NCBI GenBank assembly: GCA_012719335.1
Contig: JAAYAO010000054.1
Location: 1-24,354 of the forward strand
DNA: 24,354 bases
Source of the DNA: Propionibacterium sp.
GTDB taxonomy: Bacteria; Actinomycetota; Actinomycetes; Propionibacteriales; Propionibacteriaceae
Direction of reading: 5' to 3'
Positions 13,349 through 21,074 of this stretch are shown here, one piece after another. The translations under genes and the position numbers were made by a program. Numbering within the stretch: position 1 is the first letter of the stretch; every line of letters begins with the position of its first letter. The notes beneath the pieces were generated by a model, which did not search any database, was not told the origin of the DNA, and saw nothing but the letters and a program-made list of their open reading frames with translations.

Positions 13349-15577
13349 ATGTCCGAGTCCTCCGCCCGCAAGATCCGCATCGGTGTGCTGACCAGCGGTG
13401 GTGATGCCCAGGGCATGAACGCCGCGGTGCGGGCCATCGTCCGCGCCGGCCTGCACGCCGGGGCCGAGGTCTACGCGATCCGCGAAGGCTGGCAGGGCGC
13501 GGTCGACGGCACCGGCATCGTGCCGATGCAGTGGGACGACGTCGGCTCGATCCTGCACCGCGGCGGCACCGTGATCGGCACCGCCCGCAGCGACGAGTTC
13601 CGGGAACGCGCCGGGATGCGCAAGGCGGCCACCCACCTGGTGCGCCACGGCATCGACCGGTTGATCGTGATCGGCGGCGACGGGTCACTGGCCGGGGCGA
13701 ACGAGTTCCGCCAGGAATGGTCCGGGCTGCTGGCCGAAGCGGTGGCGGCCGGTGACCTGAGCGCCGAGCAGATCGCCGGCCACGAAGCCCTGTTCATCGC
13801 CGGCCTGATCGGGTCGATCGACAACGACATGGTCGGTACCGACATGACCATCGGCACCGACTCGGCCCTGCACCGGATCACCGAGGCGATCGACGCGATC
13901 TCGTCCACCGCGGCCAGCCACCAGCGCAGCTTCGTGGTGGAGGTGATGGGACGCCGCTGCGGGTACCTGGCGCTGACCGCCGCCCTGGCCGGTGGTGCCG
14001 ACTACGCGCTGATTCCGGAACGTCCCCCCGCCGACGGCTGGGAGGACCAGATGTCCCAGATGCTGCAACGCGGCCGAGCGGCCGGGCGGCGCGATTCGAT
14101 CATCGTCGTGGCCGAGGGCGCCAAGGACCGGCACGGCGAACCGATCACCTCCCAACGGGTCAAGGACGCGCTGCGTGAACGACTCGGTGAGGACGCCCGG
14201 ATCACCATCCTGGGGCACGTCCAACGGGGCGGCACGCCGAGTGCCTACGACCGGTGGATGGGCACCATGCTGGGTGTGGCCGCGGTGGACGAGGTGCTCG
14301 GCGCCGACCCCGACAGCGAACCCCAGGTGCTCGGGGTGCGCGCCAACCGGGTGCAACGCACGAACCTGATGGAGGCGGTCACCGCCACCCGCCGGATCGC
14401 CGACTGGGTCACCGCCGGTGACTACGAGCAGGCGATGTCGGGCCGGTCGGCCAGCTTCAGCGAACTGGTGCGCATTCTGGACGAGATCACCGAGGCCCAA
14501 CCCACCGACCGCGACCTGCGACAGGGCCGGCGGATCGGCATCATCCACGCCGGGGGATTGGCTCCCGGCATGAACAGTGCGGCCAAGGCCGCCGTCCGGT
14601 TGGGCCTGAACCGGGGCCACACCATGCTGGCGGTGCGCGGCGGATTCCCCGGCCTGGCCGACGACCAGGTCGAGGCCCTGACCTGGGGTGAGGTCGAGGG
14701 CTGGGAGGGCACCGGTGGCGCCGAGTTGGGCACCCGCCGCGAGGTGCCGGTGGACGAGCAGTTGTACCTGATCGGGCGCGCCATCGAACGGCACGAGATC
14801 GACGCCCTGCTGGTGATCGGCGGGTTCAGCGCCTACGAGGCGGTGCACCGGCTGTGGGAGTCGCGCAAGCTCTACCCGGCGTTCAACATTCCGATCGTCA
14901 CCCTGCCGGCCAGCATCGACAACAACCTGCCGGGGGCCTCGATGGCGGTCGGCGCCGACACCGCGCTGAACATGGACGTGATGCTGATCGACCGGTTGAA
15001 GCAGTCGGCGATCGCCTCACAACGGTGCTTCGTGGTGGAGACGATGGGCCGCTACTGCGGCTTCCTGGCGCTGGCCAGCGGGGTCGCGGCCGGGGCCGAA
15101 CGGGTGTACCTCAACGAGGTGCCGTTCACCATCGCCGACCTGGAACACGATGTCGCCGAGATGCGCGAGTCCTTCGCCAAGGGACGCCGGTTCTACCTGG
15201 CGGTGCGCAACGAGGAGGCCAACGAGTACTACACCACCGACTTCCTGCGCCGCCTGTTCGAGGCCGAGGGCGGGGAGGCCTTCGATGTGCGGCAGGCGAT
15301 TCTGGGTCACGTCCAACAGGGCGGCACCCCCACCCCCTTCGACCGGGTCGCCGCGATCCGGTACGCCGCCAAGGGGCTGGACGAACTCGACCGCCAGTTC
15401 GCCGCCGGCAGCCACGAGGCCTGCTTCGCCGCCGAGGGGGTCGAGGGGCTGCGCCACTACGTGTCCTTCCGGGCGATGGACGACATGGTCGACTGGGCCA
15501 AACGGCGTCCGGTCGAACAGTGGTGGATGCAGTTGTTGCCGATCATGAGCAAGTTGTCGAACCGACCCCAGGAGTGA
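13349..15577 (+). CDS. Tandem (eukaryotic-type) 6-phosphofructokinase
   Basis: Phosphorylates fructose 6-phosphate in glycolysis. The 742-residue chain holds two PFK domains, whereas usual bacterial PfkA has about 320 residues. The N-half (about 8-385) is catalytically intact: TSGGDAQGMNAAVRA, GGDGS (109-113; glycine at the position that is Asp in PPi enzymes, so ATP use), SIDND with catalytic Asp158, EVMGRRCGYLAL, GHVQRGGTPSAYDR. The C-half (about 395-735) is degenerate in the nucleotide site: GGLAPGMN, GGFSA for GGDGS, SIDNN for SIDND, yet keeps ETMGRYCGFLAL and GHVQQGGTPTPFDR. This division, and many exact stretches, match animal and fungal PFK, where the C-half is an allosteric site. ATG 13349 follows GAAGGAAG. 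Followed 5 bp later by a HAD phosphatase. Confidence 0.93.
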   Translation: MSESSARKIRIGVLTSGGDAQGMNAAVRAIVRAGLHAGAEVYAIREGWQGAVDGTGIVPMQWDDVGSILHRGGTVIGTARSDEFRERAGMRKAATHLVRHGIDRLIVIGGDGSLAGANEFRQEWSGLLAEAVAAGDLSAEQIAGHEALFIAGLIGSIDNDMVGTDMTIGTDSALHRITEAIDAISSTAASHQRSFVVEVMGRRCGYLALTAALAGGADYALIPERPPADGWEDQMSQMLQRGRAAGRRDSIIVVAEGAKDRHGEPITSQRVKDALRERLGEDARITILGHVQRGGTPSAYDRWMGTMLGVAAVDEVLGADPDSEPQVLGVRANRVQRTNLMEAVTATRRIADWVTAGDYEQAMSGRSASFSELVRILDEITEAQPTDRDLRQGRRIGIIHAGGLAPGMNSAAKAAVRLGLNRGHTMLAVRGGFPGLADDQVEALTWGEVEGWEGTGGAELGTRREVPVDEQLYLIGRAIERHEIDALLVIGGFSAYEAVHRLWESRKLYPAFNIPIVTLPASIDNNLPGASMAVGADTALNMDVMLIDRLKQSAIASQRCFVVETMGRYCGFLALASGVAAGAERVYLNEVPFTIADLEHDVAEMRESFAKGRRFYLAVRNEEANEYYTTDFLRRLFEAEGGEAFDVRQAILGHVQQGGTPTPFDRVAAIRYAAKGLDELDRQFAAGSHEACFAAEGVEGLRHYVSFRAMDDMVDWAKRRPVEQWWMQLLPIMSKLSNRPQE

Positions 15578-15582
15578 ACTGC

Positions 15583-16389
15583 GTGCCCGACCTTCCCTAC
15601 CGTGCCGTCGCCATCGACATCGACGGAACCCTGCTGAGCAGCCGCAAGGTGGTGTTGCCGAGCACGGTGGAATGGATCGCCCGGGCCCGGGCCGCCGGCG
15701 CTCACGTGATGATCTCCTCGGGTCGACCCCTCAGCGGTATCCGCGGTCAGGTCGAACGCGGCGGGCTGACCACACCGCTGGCCCTGTCGGGCTACAACGG
15801 GGCGATCGCCCGCACCAGCGACGGCGAGGTTTTCGCCAACCACACGATGCCGGCCGAGGTGACCCGCGAGGTGCTCCGCTTCGGGCGCGGCCGACCCGGT
15901 TCCCGGATGGCGTGTGTGGACGACCGGCTGGTGACCGACGACCTCGACGGGCTGCTGGTGCGTCAGGAGATCGAGGGCAACCTGATGACCGCGGAGGTGG
16001 TCGAGGACCTCGACGAGGTGACCGAACCGATGCACAAGGTGCTCTTCGTCGGGTCGCCCGACGACACCCTGGTCACCGAGGAAGCGTTGCTGACCGAGTT
16101 CGGTGACCGGTTGGCGATCACCCGCAGCGCCCCGATCTACTGCGAGGTGTCGATGCCCGACGCCACCAAGGGTGCTTCCCTGCAGGCCTACTGCGACCAC
16201 TACGAAATCGCGATCGAGCAGTCGATCGTCTTCGGTGACGCCCACAACGACCTGTCGATGATTCACGCCGCCGGCCTGGGCGTGGCGATGGGCAACGCCC
16301 ACGACGACGTGAAGGCCGCCGCCGACCGGGTCACCGCCTCCCACGACGACGACGGCATCGCCCTGGTGTTGCAGGAGTTCTTCGGCTGA
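15583..16389 (+). CDS. Cof-type HAD-superfamily sugar-phosphate phosphatase
   Basis: A 268-residue phosphatase of the Cof/YbiV group (HAD type IIB). Motif I is AIDIDGTLLSSR (nucleophile and acid/base Asp), motif II MISSGRP, motif III Lys in DATKG, motif IV FGDAHNDLSMI, with the C2 cap between about 85 and 190. Such enzymes act on small phosphorylated sugars, PLP or FMN; the substrate cannot be told from sequence. Start GTG 15583 has GGAG 8 nt upstream, lying inside the end of the pfk gene, and is 5 bp from the pfk stop, so it is the second gene of that operon. A role in clearing excess sugar phosphates is an inference from this position. Confidence 0.9.
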   Translation: MPDLPYRAVAIDIDGTLLSSRKVVLPSTVEWIARARAAGAHVMISSGRPLSGIRGQVERGGLTTPLALSGYNGAIARTSDGEVFANHTMPAEVTREVLRFGRGRPGSRMACVDDRLVTDDLDGLLVRQEIEGNLMTAEVVEDLDEVTEPMHKVLFVGSPDDTLVTEEALLTEFGDRLAITRSAPIYCEVSMPDATKGASLQAYCDHYEIAIEQSIVFGDAHNDLSMIHAAGLGVAMGNAHDDVKAAADRVTASHDDDGIALVLQEFFG

Positions 16390-16408
16390 CCCCCTCACCA
16401 CCGGGTGT

Positions 16409-16481
16409 GACCGAAACCGCGAGCCTGGGGCGAGCGGCGACCATTATGGCTTCGGCTCCGGCCATGCTTGCGGTTTCGGTC
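16409..16481. repeat. 73-bp palindromic repeat, copy 1
   Basis: Begins with GACCGAAACCGC and ends with GCGGTTTCGGTC, a perfect 12-bp terminal inverted repeat around a 49-bp core. The core holds an inner dyad ATGGC...GCCAT with a 10-nt loop. It shares about 53 of 73 positions, with no gap, with copy 2 at 17086-17158 in direct orientation. It lies 19 bp after the HAD stop. Could be a miniature transposable element, a REP-like intergenic repeat or a structured RNA or operator. Confidence 0.75.
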
Positions 16482-16511
16482 ATGGCGGGCCCGGAAGGGC
16501 TGGCCGGTCGC

Positions 16512-16552
16512 GGGCGGCACCGCCTCGCCCGGGCCCGGGACGGTGCCTGCCC
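16512..16552. terminator. Candidate terminator hairpin between HAD gene and small membrane gene
   Basis: Arms GGGCGGCACCG (16512-16522) and CGGTGCCTGCCC (16541-16552) pair over 11 bp with one bulged T; the loop itself contains GCCCGGGC. It lies between two convergent genes. No T-run is present on either side, so termination is inferred from position and stem strength. Confidence 0.45.
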
Positions 16553-16561
16553 GGACCGGGC

Positions 16562-17038
16562 TCAGGGCAGGAGACCGTGCTGCTCGCATTCGGCCAGGAG
16601 TTCGGCGATCACCTCCTGACCGACCTCGGGCTCGAGGCGGGTCAGGGACGTCCACAAGTTCTCGCCGTGCTCCTGCCAGCCGGCGTACTTCGGGTTGCCG
16701 TGGCCGGCAGCCATCGCCGACGCGCCGGCAGCCTGGATGCGGTAGGTGCTGGGCTCGTCGATCGCCAACCTGTCGGGCCAGTCATCGGGTACCCGCTGCA
16801 GAATCCGGCAGGTCATCGCCGCGTCGAAGTCGCCCGGGGCCGCCGATTCGGAGTCGCGATCGGCGAAGACCAGCCATCCGGCGACCAGGCCCAGCACCGC
16901 ACCCAGCACCACCCCGGCCACACCCAGGATCCAGGGCAGCCCACCCCGGGGTTGCCGTGCGGCCACCGGTGCGTGCGGGGGTACCGGCTGCTGGGGATGC
17001 GGGGACGACGGGGGGATCTGCGGAGGAAACTGTGACAT
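16562..17038 (-). CDS. Proline-rich, single-pass membrane protein of unknown function
   Basis: Not recognised. The 158-residue product has a proline/glutamine-rich cytoplasmic N-terminus (1-32, FPPQIPPSSPHPQQPVPP), one transmembrane helix (about 34-59, LPWILGVAGVVLGAVLGLVAGW), and an outside domain of about 95 residues with two cysteines (in AMTCRILQ and AECEQHGLLP) that could form a disulfide. Proline-rich N-tail plus one helix is a common layout of small actinobacterial envelope proteins. ATG 17038 has only a weak GTGAGG upstream. It stands alone between convergent and divergent neighbours, bracketed by the two 73-bp repeats. The HGNPKYAGWQEHG segment may be a conserved core worth searching. 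Confidence 0.7.
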   Translation of the reverse strand: MSQFPPQIPPSSPHPQQPVPPHAPVAARQPRGGLPWILGVAGVVLGAVLGLVAGWLVFADRDSESAAPGDFDAAMTCRILQRVPDDWPDRLAIDEPSTYRIQAAGASAMAAGHGNPKYAGWQEHGENLWTSLTRLEPEVGQEVIAELLAECEQHGLLP

Positions 17039-17085
17039 GGCCTCACCATGCCAGAGAAGGCAACCGTGCTCAGTGGGCCACCGAC

Positions 17086-17158
17086 GACCGAAACCGCACG
17101 GATGGCGGGCGCGGCAGCCGATATGGCTCTTGCTCGCGTCATGCTTGCGGTTCGAGTC
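17086..17158. repeat. 73-bp palindromic repeat, copy 2
   Basis: Left arm GACCGAAACCGC is identical to copy 1; the right arm GCGGTTCGAGTC has drifted so that 9 of 12 pairs remain. The inner dyad is ATGGC...GTCAT, where one G-C pair of copy 1 has become G-T (G-U in RNA), so the stem is kept. It lies 48 bp upstream of the small membrane gene and 140 bp upstream of the ABC transporter gene. Confidence 0.72.
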
Positions 17159-17226
17159 ACCGGGCCGCGGACGACCACGGGAACCGGGGTGATGGCCGGT
17201 CGGAACGCGGCGGCACCCGCCCCAAG

Positions 17227-17258
17227 TCGACAAAATCCCCGGGTGGACGTGGTAGGTT
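17227..17258 (+). promoter_or_regulatory. Candidate promoter for the compatible-solute ABC operon
   Basis: TAGGTT at 17253-17258 is a good actinobacterial -10 (TA...T), 40 bp before the start codon. TCGACA at 17227-17232 resembles a -35 but the 20-bp spacing is longer than ideal. No clear operator palindrome was seen between it and the gene. Confidence 0.35.
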
Positions 17259-17298
17259 CCGCGGAACACCAGTGTCCGCGAGCGGAGCGGGGAAACCC

Positions 17299-18111
17299 AT
17301 GATCGAGTTCAAGTCGGTGTCGAAGGAGTACCCCGACGGAACCGTGGCGGTGGCGGATTTCTCCCTGGTGGTGCCCTCGCACCGCACGGTTGCCCTGGTC
17401 GGGTCCTCCGGCTGCGGCAAGACCACCCTGTTGCGGATGGTGAACCGGATGGTCGACCCGACCGCGGGTCAGGTGCTGATCGACGAGGTGGACGTGCGCA
17501 GCGTCGACCCGGTGAAACTGCGCCGCTCGATCGGCTACGTATTGCAGGACGGCGGCCTGTTGCCACACCGCACGATCACCGACAACGTTGCCGCGGTACC
17601 GATGCTGAACGGCACCGGCCGTCGCGCCGCCCGGGCCGCGGCCGCCGGACTGCTGGAGCGGGTCGGGCTGGATCCCGCGATCGGGCGACGCTACCCCCGG
17701 CAGCTCTCCGGCGGGCAACAACAGCGCGTCGGCGTCGCCCGGGCCCTAACCGCCGACCCGAACATCCTGTTGATGGACGAACCCTTCGGTGCGGTCGACC
17801 CGATCGTGCGCCGCGAACTGCAGGACGAACTGGTGCGCCTGCAGGCCGAACTCGGCAAGACCATCGTCTTCGTCACCCACGACATCGACGAGGCCTTTCT
17901 GCTCGGCGACGAGGTGGTGGTGTTGCGCGAACGCGGCCGGGTGGCCCAACGCGGCGAGCCGGCCCGGATCATGGCCGAACCGGCCGATGAATTCGTCGCC
18001 GATTTCGTCGGCCACGGGCGTGCCGAACGCGAGCTGACGATCCGCCGGATCGACGGCCGCGAGGTGGCGGTGGACGGCCAGGGCCGGCCGGTCGGAGTGC
18101 TGGGGCCGTGA
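17299..18111 (+). CDS. Quaternary-amine (glycine betaine/choline-type) ABC transporter ATP-binding protein
   Basis: The ATPase that powers import through the two permeases encoded next; cytoplasmic, peripheral to the membrane. The 270-residue protein shows Walker A GSSGCGKTT, Q-loop YVLQDGGLLPH, signature LSGGQQQRVG, Walker B ILLMDEPFGAVDP and switch VTHDIDEAF, in the OpuCA/ProV/OsmV style. It ends about 30 residues after the ABC domain and lacks the tandem CBS domains by which OpuCA and OpuA sense ionic strength. ATG 17299 follows GGGGAAA. It overlaps the next gene by 4 bp (GTGA). Glycine betaine, choline, carnitine and ergothioneine importers share this architecture, so the substrate is open. 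Confidence 0.9.
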   Translation: MIEFKSVSKEYPDGTVAVADFSLVVPSHRTVALVGSSGCGKTTLLRMVNRMVDPTAGQVLIDEVDVRSVDPVKLRRSIGYVLQDGGLLPHRTITDNVAAVPMLNGTGRRAARAAAAGLLERVGLDPAIGRRYPRQLSGGQQQRVGVARALTADPNILLMDEPFGAVDPIVRRELQDELVRLQAELGKTIVFVTHDIDEAFLLGDEVVVLRERGRVAQRGEPARIMAEPADEFVADFVGHGRAERELTIRRIDGREVAVDGQGRPVGVLGP

Positions 18112-18779
18112 CCTGGCTGGGCCACAACTGGCGCTGGGTGGTCGAACTGACCGGTGACCACCTGCTATTGAGTGCGGCCGCGATCGTGTTGAGCACCCTG
18201 ATCGCGGTGCCGATCGGCCGACTGGCCTTCCGCCGACCGATGATCGGATCCCCCCTGCTCACCGCCGCCGCACTGCTGTACGCGATTCCGGCCCTGCCGC
18301 TGCTGATCATCATCCCGGCAATCATCGGCACCCCGTTGCGGTCGGCGGCCACTATGATCACCGCGCTCACCGTCTACGGGGTGGCGCTGCTGGTGCGCAC
18401 CGCCGCCGACGCCTTCGGTTCGGTCGACACCCGCACCCGCGACGCCGCGGTCGCGATCGGCTACTCACCGCGCAGCGTGTTCTGGCGCATCGACCTGCCC
18501 CTGGCGGTGCCGGTGCTGCTGTCCGGGATCCGGGTGATGACGGTGTCCACCATCGGCCTGGTGACCATCGGGGCGCTGATCGGGGTGCCGAGCCTGGGCA
18601 CCCTGCTCACCGACGGCTTCCAACGCGGCATCGCCGCCGAGGTGGCCACCGGGGTGATCGCCACCGTGCTGCTCGCCCTCGCCCTGGACGGGCTGTTGCT
18701 GCTGCTGGGCCGGGTGCTCACCCCCTGGCGGCGTTCGGTGCCGCGGGCCCTGCCCCGCACCCGGGAGGTGAGCACGTGA
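18108..18779 (+). CDS. Quaternary-amine ABC transporter permease 1
   Basis: A 223-residue inner-membrane subunit with about five or six hydrophobic helices, starting after WLGHNWRWVVELTGDHLLLSAAA. The ProW/OpuCB-type EAA coupling loop, which contacts the ATPase, is RDAAVAIGYSPRSVFWRIDLPLAVP near residues 110-135. Helices of this subunit and of its partner form the transport path. Start GTG 18108 and stop 18777-18779 both sit in 4-bp overlaps with the neighbours, so the ATPase and both permeases are coupled in translation. The gene is a separate permease, not fused to the binding protein as in some OpuC-like or EgtU systems. Confidence 0.9.
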   Translation: MTWLGHNWRWVVELTGDHLLLSAAAIVLSTLIAVPIGRLAFRRPMIGSPLLTAAALLYAIPALPLLIIIPAIIGTPLRSAATMITALTVYGVALLVRTAADAFGSVDTRTRDAAVAIGYSPRSVFWRIDLPLAVPVLLSGIRVMTVSTIGLVTIGALIGVPSLGTLLTDGFQRGIAAEVATGVIATVLLALALDGLLLLLGRVLTPWRRSVPRALPRTREVST

Positions 18780-19468
18780 ACCTGCTCGCCGACGCGCTCA
18801 CCTGGCTGACCGAGGCCACCAACTGGCGCGGCGTGAACGGGATTCCGAACCGACTCGGCCAACACCTGCTGCTCACCCTGGGCACGGTGCTCGCGGCGAG
18901 CCTGCTGGCGCTGCCGGTCGGGGTGCTGATCGGCCACACCCGGCGCGGGGCCGGCTGGGTGGGAGCGATCACCGGCGCCGCCCGATCCATCCCCACCCTC
19001 GGGTTGCTTACCCTGTTCGGCCTGGCCCTGGGGATCGGCCTGGAAGCCCCACTGCTGGCCCTGATCGTGCTCGCGATCCCGTCCCTGCTGGCCGGCGCCT
19101 ACGCCGGGGTGCAGGCGATCGACCCGTCGATCAGCCAGGCGGCCCGGGCGATCGGGATGAGCCCCCGCCAGGTGGTGTTCGGGGTGGAACTGCCCCTGGC
19201 CCTGCCGGTGATCGTCGGCGGCATCCGGGCCGCCACCCTGCAGGTGGTCGCCACCGCCACCCTGGCCGCCTACATCTCCGATTACGGCCTCGGCCGCTAC
19301 CTGTTCGCGGGCCTGAAAACCCGGGATTACGCCACCATGCTCGGTGGCGCCATCGTGGTGATCGCCCTGGCGCTGGTGCTGGAGATTCTGCTCGCCGCGC
19401 TGCAACGACTGGTGACCACCCGCATCGCCGACCCGGGGCGCACACCCCGGGCGGCGGCACAGACCTGA
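18776..19468 (+). CDS. Quaternary-amine ABC transporter permease 2
   Basis: The second inner-membrane subunit, 230 residues, paralogous to permease 1. The EAA loop is QAARAIGMSPRQVVFGVELPLALPV, and the last helices (ATLAAYISDYGLGRYLFAGL) match OpuBD/OsmW-type permeases. Having two different permeases with separate ATPase and binding-protein genes is the OpuB/OpuC/OsmVWXY arrangement. Start GTG 18776 overlaps permease 1; 22 bp separate its stop from the binding-protein start. Confidence 0.9.
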   Translation: MNLLADALTWLTEATNWRGVNGIPNRLGQHLLLTLGTVLAASLLALPVGVLIGHTRRGAGWVGAITGAARSIPTLGLLTLFGLALGIGLEAPLLALIVLAIPSLLAGAYAGVQAIDPSISQAARAIGMSPRQVVFGVELPLALPVIVGGIRAATLQVVATATLAAYISDYGLGRYLFAGLKTRDYATMLGGAIVVIALALVLEILLAALQRLVTTRIADPGRTPRAAAQT

Positions 19469-19490
19469 CCCAACGAGGAGAGGACCCATC

Positions 19491-20396
19491 ATGTCCCGCA
19501 TCCGATTCGCCGCCATCGGCGCGGCCGCCGCCCTGGCGCTGGCCGGCTGTGCCGGCGGTGACCCCCTGGACGACGGCGGCGACACCGGGGGAGGCGGTAC
19601 CGGCGAGACCATCGTGATCGGCTCGCAGGACTACTACTCCAACGAGATCGTCGCCGAGATCTACGCCCAGGCACTCGAGGAGGAGGGCTACCAGGTCGAC
19701 CGGCAGTTCCGGATCGGGCAACGCGAGGCGTACCTGCCCGAGATCGAGAACGGTGACATCGACCTGTTCCCCGAGTACACCGGCCCGCTGCTGCAGTACT
19801 GGCAACCCGATACCGAAGCCCGGCTCGCCGACGACGTGTACACCGACCTGGAGGCTGCCACCCCGGACGGGCTGCGGGTGCTCGACCAGTCCCCGGCCAC
19901 CGACCAGGACGCCTACACCGTCACCAGCGCGTTCGCCGAACAATGGAATCTGACCACGATCTCCGACCTGGCCAATGTCACCGAACCGATGACGATGGGC
20001 GCCAACTCCGAGGCCGAAACCCGCCCGAACGGGCCCCGGGGGTTGGCCGAGAAGTACGGCGTCGAGGTGGCCTTCACCCCGATCGAGGACGGCGGCGGCC
20101 CGCTCACCGTCAAGGCCCTGCAGGACGGCGACATCCAGATCGCGATCATCTACACCGCCGACCCGACGATCGCGGCGAACGACCTGGTCTCCCTGGAGGA
20201 CGACGGAGGCCTCTTCCTGGCCTCCCACCTGGTGCCCCTGGCCAGTGACAACGTCGACGACGAGGCCTCCGAGATCATCAACCGGATCAGCGCGGCGATG
20301 GAACCCGACGACCTGATCGGGCTGAACGCCCGCAGCGTGGACGAGGAGCTCCCCGCCGCCGACATCGCCCGGGATTGGCTCGCCGAGCTCAACTGA
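19491..20396 (+). CDS. Quaternary-amine-binding lipoprotein (OpuAC/OsmF family)
   Basis: Extracellular solute receptor of the importer, 301 residues. The signal peptide ends in a lipobox LALAGC with lipidated Cys20, followed by a Gly/Asp linker (GGDPLDDGGDTGGGGTG). The mature domain has GSQDYYSNEIVAEIYAQALE and IENGDIDLFPEYTGPLLQYW, hallmarks of the glycine betaine/choline/carnitine-binding class, and a hinge at KALQDGDIQIAIIYTADP. ATG 19491 has a strong GAGGAGAGGA. Whether the aromatic cage fits betaine, choline or another onium compound needs modelling. Its last 8 bp overlap the convergent mrpG end. Confidence 0.9.
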   Translation: MSRIRFAAIGAAAALALAGCAGGDPLDDGGDTGGGGTGETIVIGSQDYYSNEIVAEIYAQALEEEGYQVDRQFRIGQREAYLPEIENGDIDLFPEYTGPLLQYWQPDTEARLADDVYTDLEAATPDGLRVLDQSPATDQDAYTVTSAFAEQWNLTTISDLANVTEPMTMGANSEAETRPNGPRGLAEKYGVEVAFTPIEDGGGPLTVKALQDGDIQIAIIYTADPTIAANDLVSLEDDGGLFLASHLVPLASDNVDDEASEIINRISAAMEPDDLIGLNARSVDEELPAADIARDWLAELN

Positions 20397-20401
20397 GCTC
20401 G
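20384..20401. terminator. Compact palindrome over two convergent stop codons
   Basis: CGAGCTC (20384-20390) and GAGCTCG (20395-20401) form a 7-bp perfect stem with an AACT loop. The stop codons of the binding-protein gene (20394-20396, plus) and of mrpG (20391-20389, minus) both fall within it. It is the only hairpin at this junction, so a bidirectional terminator is possible; there is no T-run. Confidence 0.4.
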
Positions 20402-20817
20402 TCGGGCTCCGGGTCGTCCGGTGGTTGTGCGGGATGCAACGGTGATTCCTCCGCCAGGGCATTGTCCTTGGTGGGGGAGTACACCGGGGTGCCGACCAGA
20501 TAGGCCGCCCGGGCGATCGCCATCTCACCGACCGCGGCGGTGATCAGTTGCAGGGCCACCGCGGCGATCAGTTTGGGCAGGGTGTCCCAACTGGGCACCA
20601 GCAGGAACACCCCGGTGATCACCAGCGAAATGCCCAAACCGGACGAGGTCGCCACCCCCGACGACTTCGTGTACAGGTCGGGCAGCCGCACCATGCCCAG
20701 CGCCGACACCGCGAACAGGACCGCCCCCAGCACCATCAGCACCTGGCCGGTGATCGACATCCAGACCGGGACGTCGGTCAGCAACAGCCAGGAGGTCACG
20801 TCCAATACCGGGCCCAT
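20389..20817 (-). CDS. mrpG: Na+/H+ antiporter subunit G (MnhG/MrpG)
   Basis: Small membrane subunit of the Mrp multi-subunit cation/proton antiporter, 142 residues, with three helices: TGQVLMVLGAVLFAVSALGM, a helix around SGLGISLVITGVFLLV, and KLIAAVALQLITAAVGEM. VRLPDLYTKSSGVATSSGLG between helices 1 and 2 is the family signature (RxPDxYxRxHA...). The C-terminal 40 residues are a soluble Pro/Glu-rich tail. ATG 20817 shares one base with the mrpF stop (TGATG). Last gene of the operon. An in-frame extension to 21084 would cover mrpF and is rejected. Confidence 0.92.
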   Translation of the reverse strand: MGPVLDVTSWLLLTDVPVWMSITGQVLMVLGAVLFAVSALGMVRLPDLYTKSSGVATSSGLGISLVITGVFLLVPSWDTLPKLIAAVALQLITAAVGEMAIARAAYLVGTPVYSPTKDNALAEESPLHPAQPPDDPEPDELS

Positions 20818-21074
20818 CAGCGCCTCCCGTTGGTCAGGGCGCGGGCCAGCGAGATGCTGGCGAGGAATCCCACCACGGTGGCGATGATGATCAGGTCGAA
20901 GACCACCGGGCTGGCGGTGAACAACCCGATCAGGCCGATCAGGCCGACCACGCTGAAGAACATCAGGTCCGACCCGATCGCCCGGTGGGCGTCGTCGGGG
21001 CCGCGGAACATCCGGTAGGTGGCGGCCGCGGCGGCCAGCAGCAGAAACAGCAGGGCGATCAGGGCACCGATCAT
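20817..21074 (-). CDS. mrpF: Na+/H+ antiporter subunit F (MnhF/MrpF)
   Basis: An 85-residue subunit with three helices, beginning MIGALIALLFLLLAAAAATYRMFRGP. The signature YRMFRGPDDAHRAIGSDLM (family: R..rGPt..DRv...D) and the third helix VFDLIIIATVVGFLASISLARAL agree with MrpF. ATG 21074 overlaps the mrpE stop by 4 bp. Essential for assembly of the Mrp complex in other bacteria. Confidence 0.93.
   Translation of the reverse strand: MIGALIALLFLLLAAAAATYRMFRGPDDAHRAIGSDLMFFSVVGLIGLIGLFTASPVVFDLIIIATVVGFLASISLARALTNGRR

Noticed and set aside
16407..16481. Similar short peptides encoded by both 73-bp repeats, on both strands
   Set aside because: Differences between copies are not concentrated at third codon positions, and both strands are open only because the element is palindromic; no ribosome-binding site.
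17147..17158. tRNA T-arm-like sequence GGTTCGAGTC
   Set aside because: No acceptor stem, D-arm or anticodon arm fits around it; copy 1 of the repeat lacks the motif, so it is drift of the inverted repeat arm.
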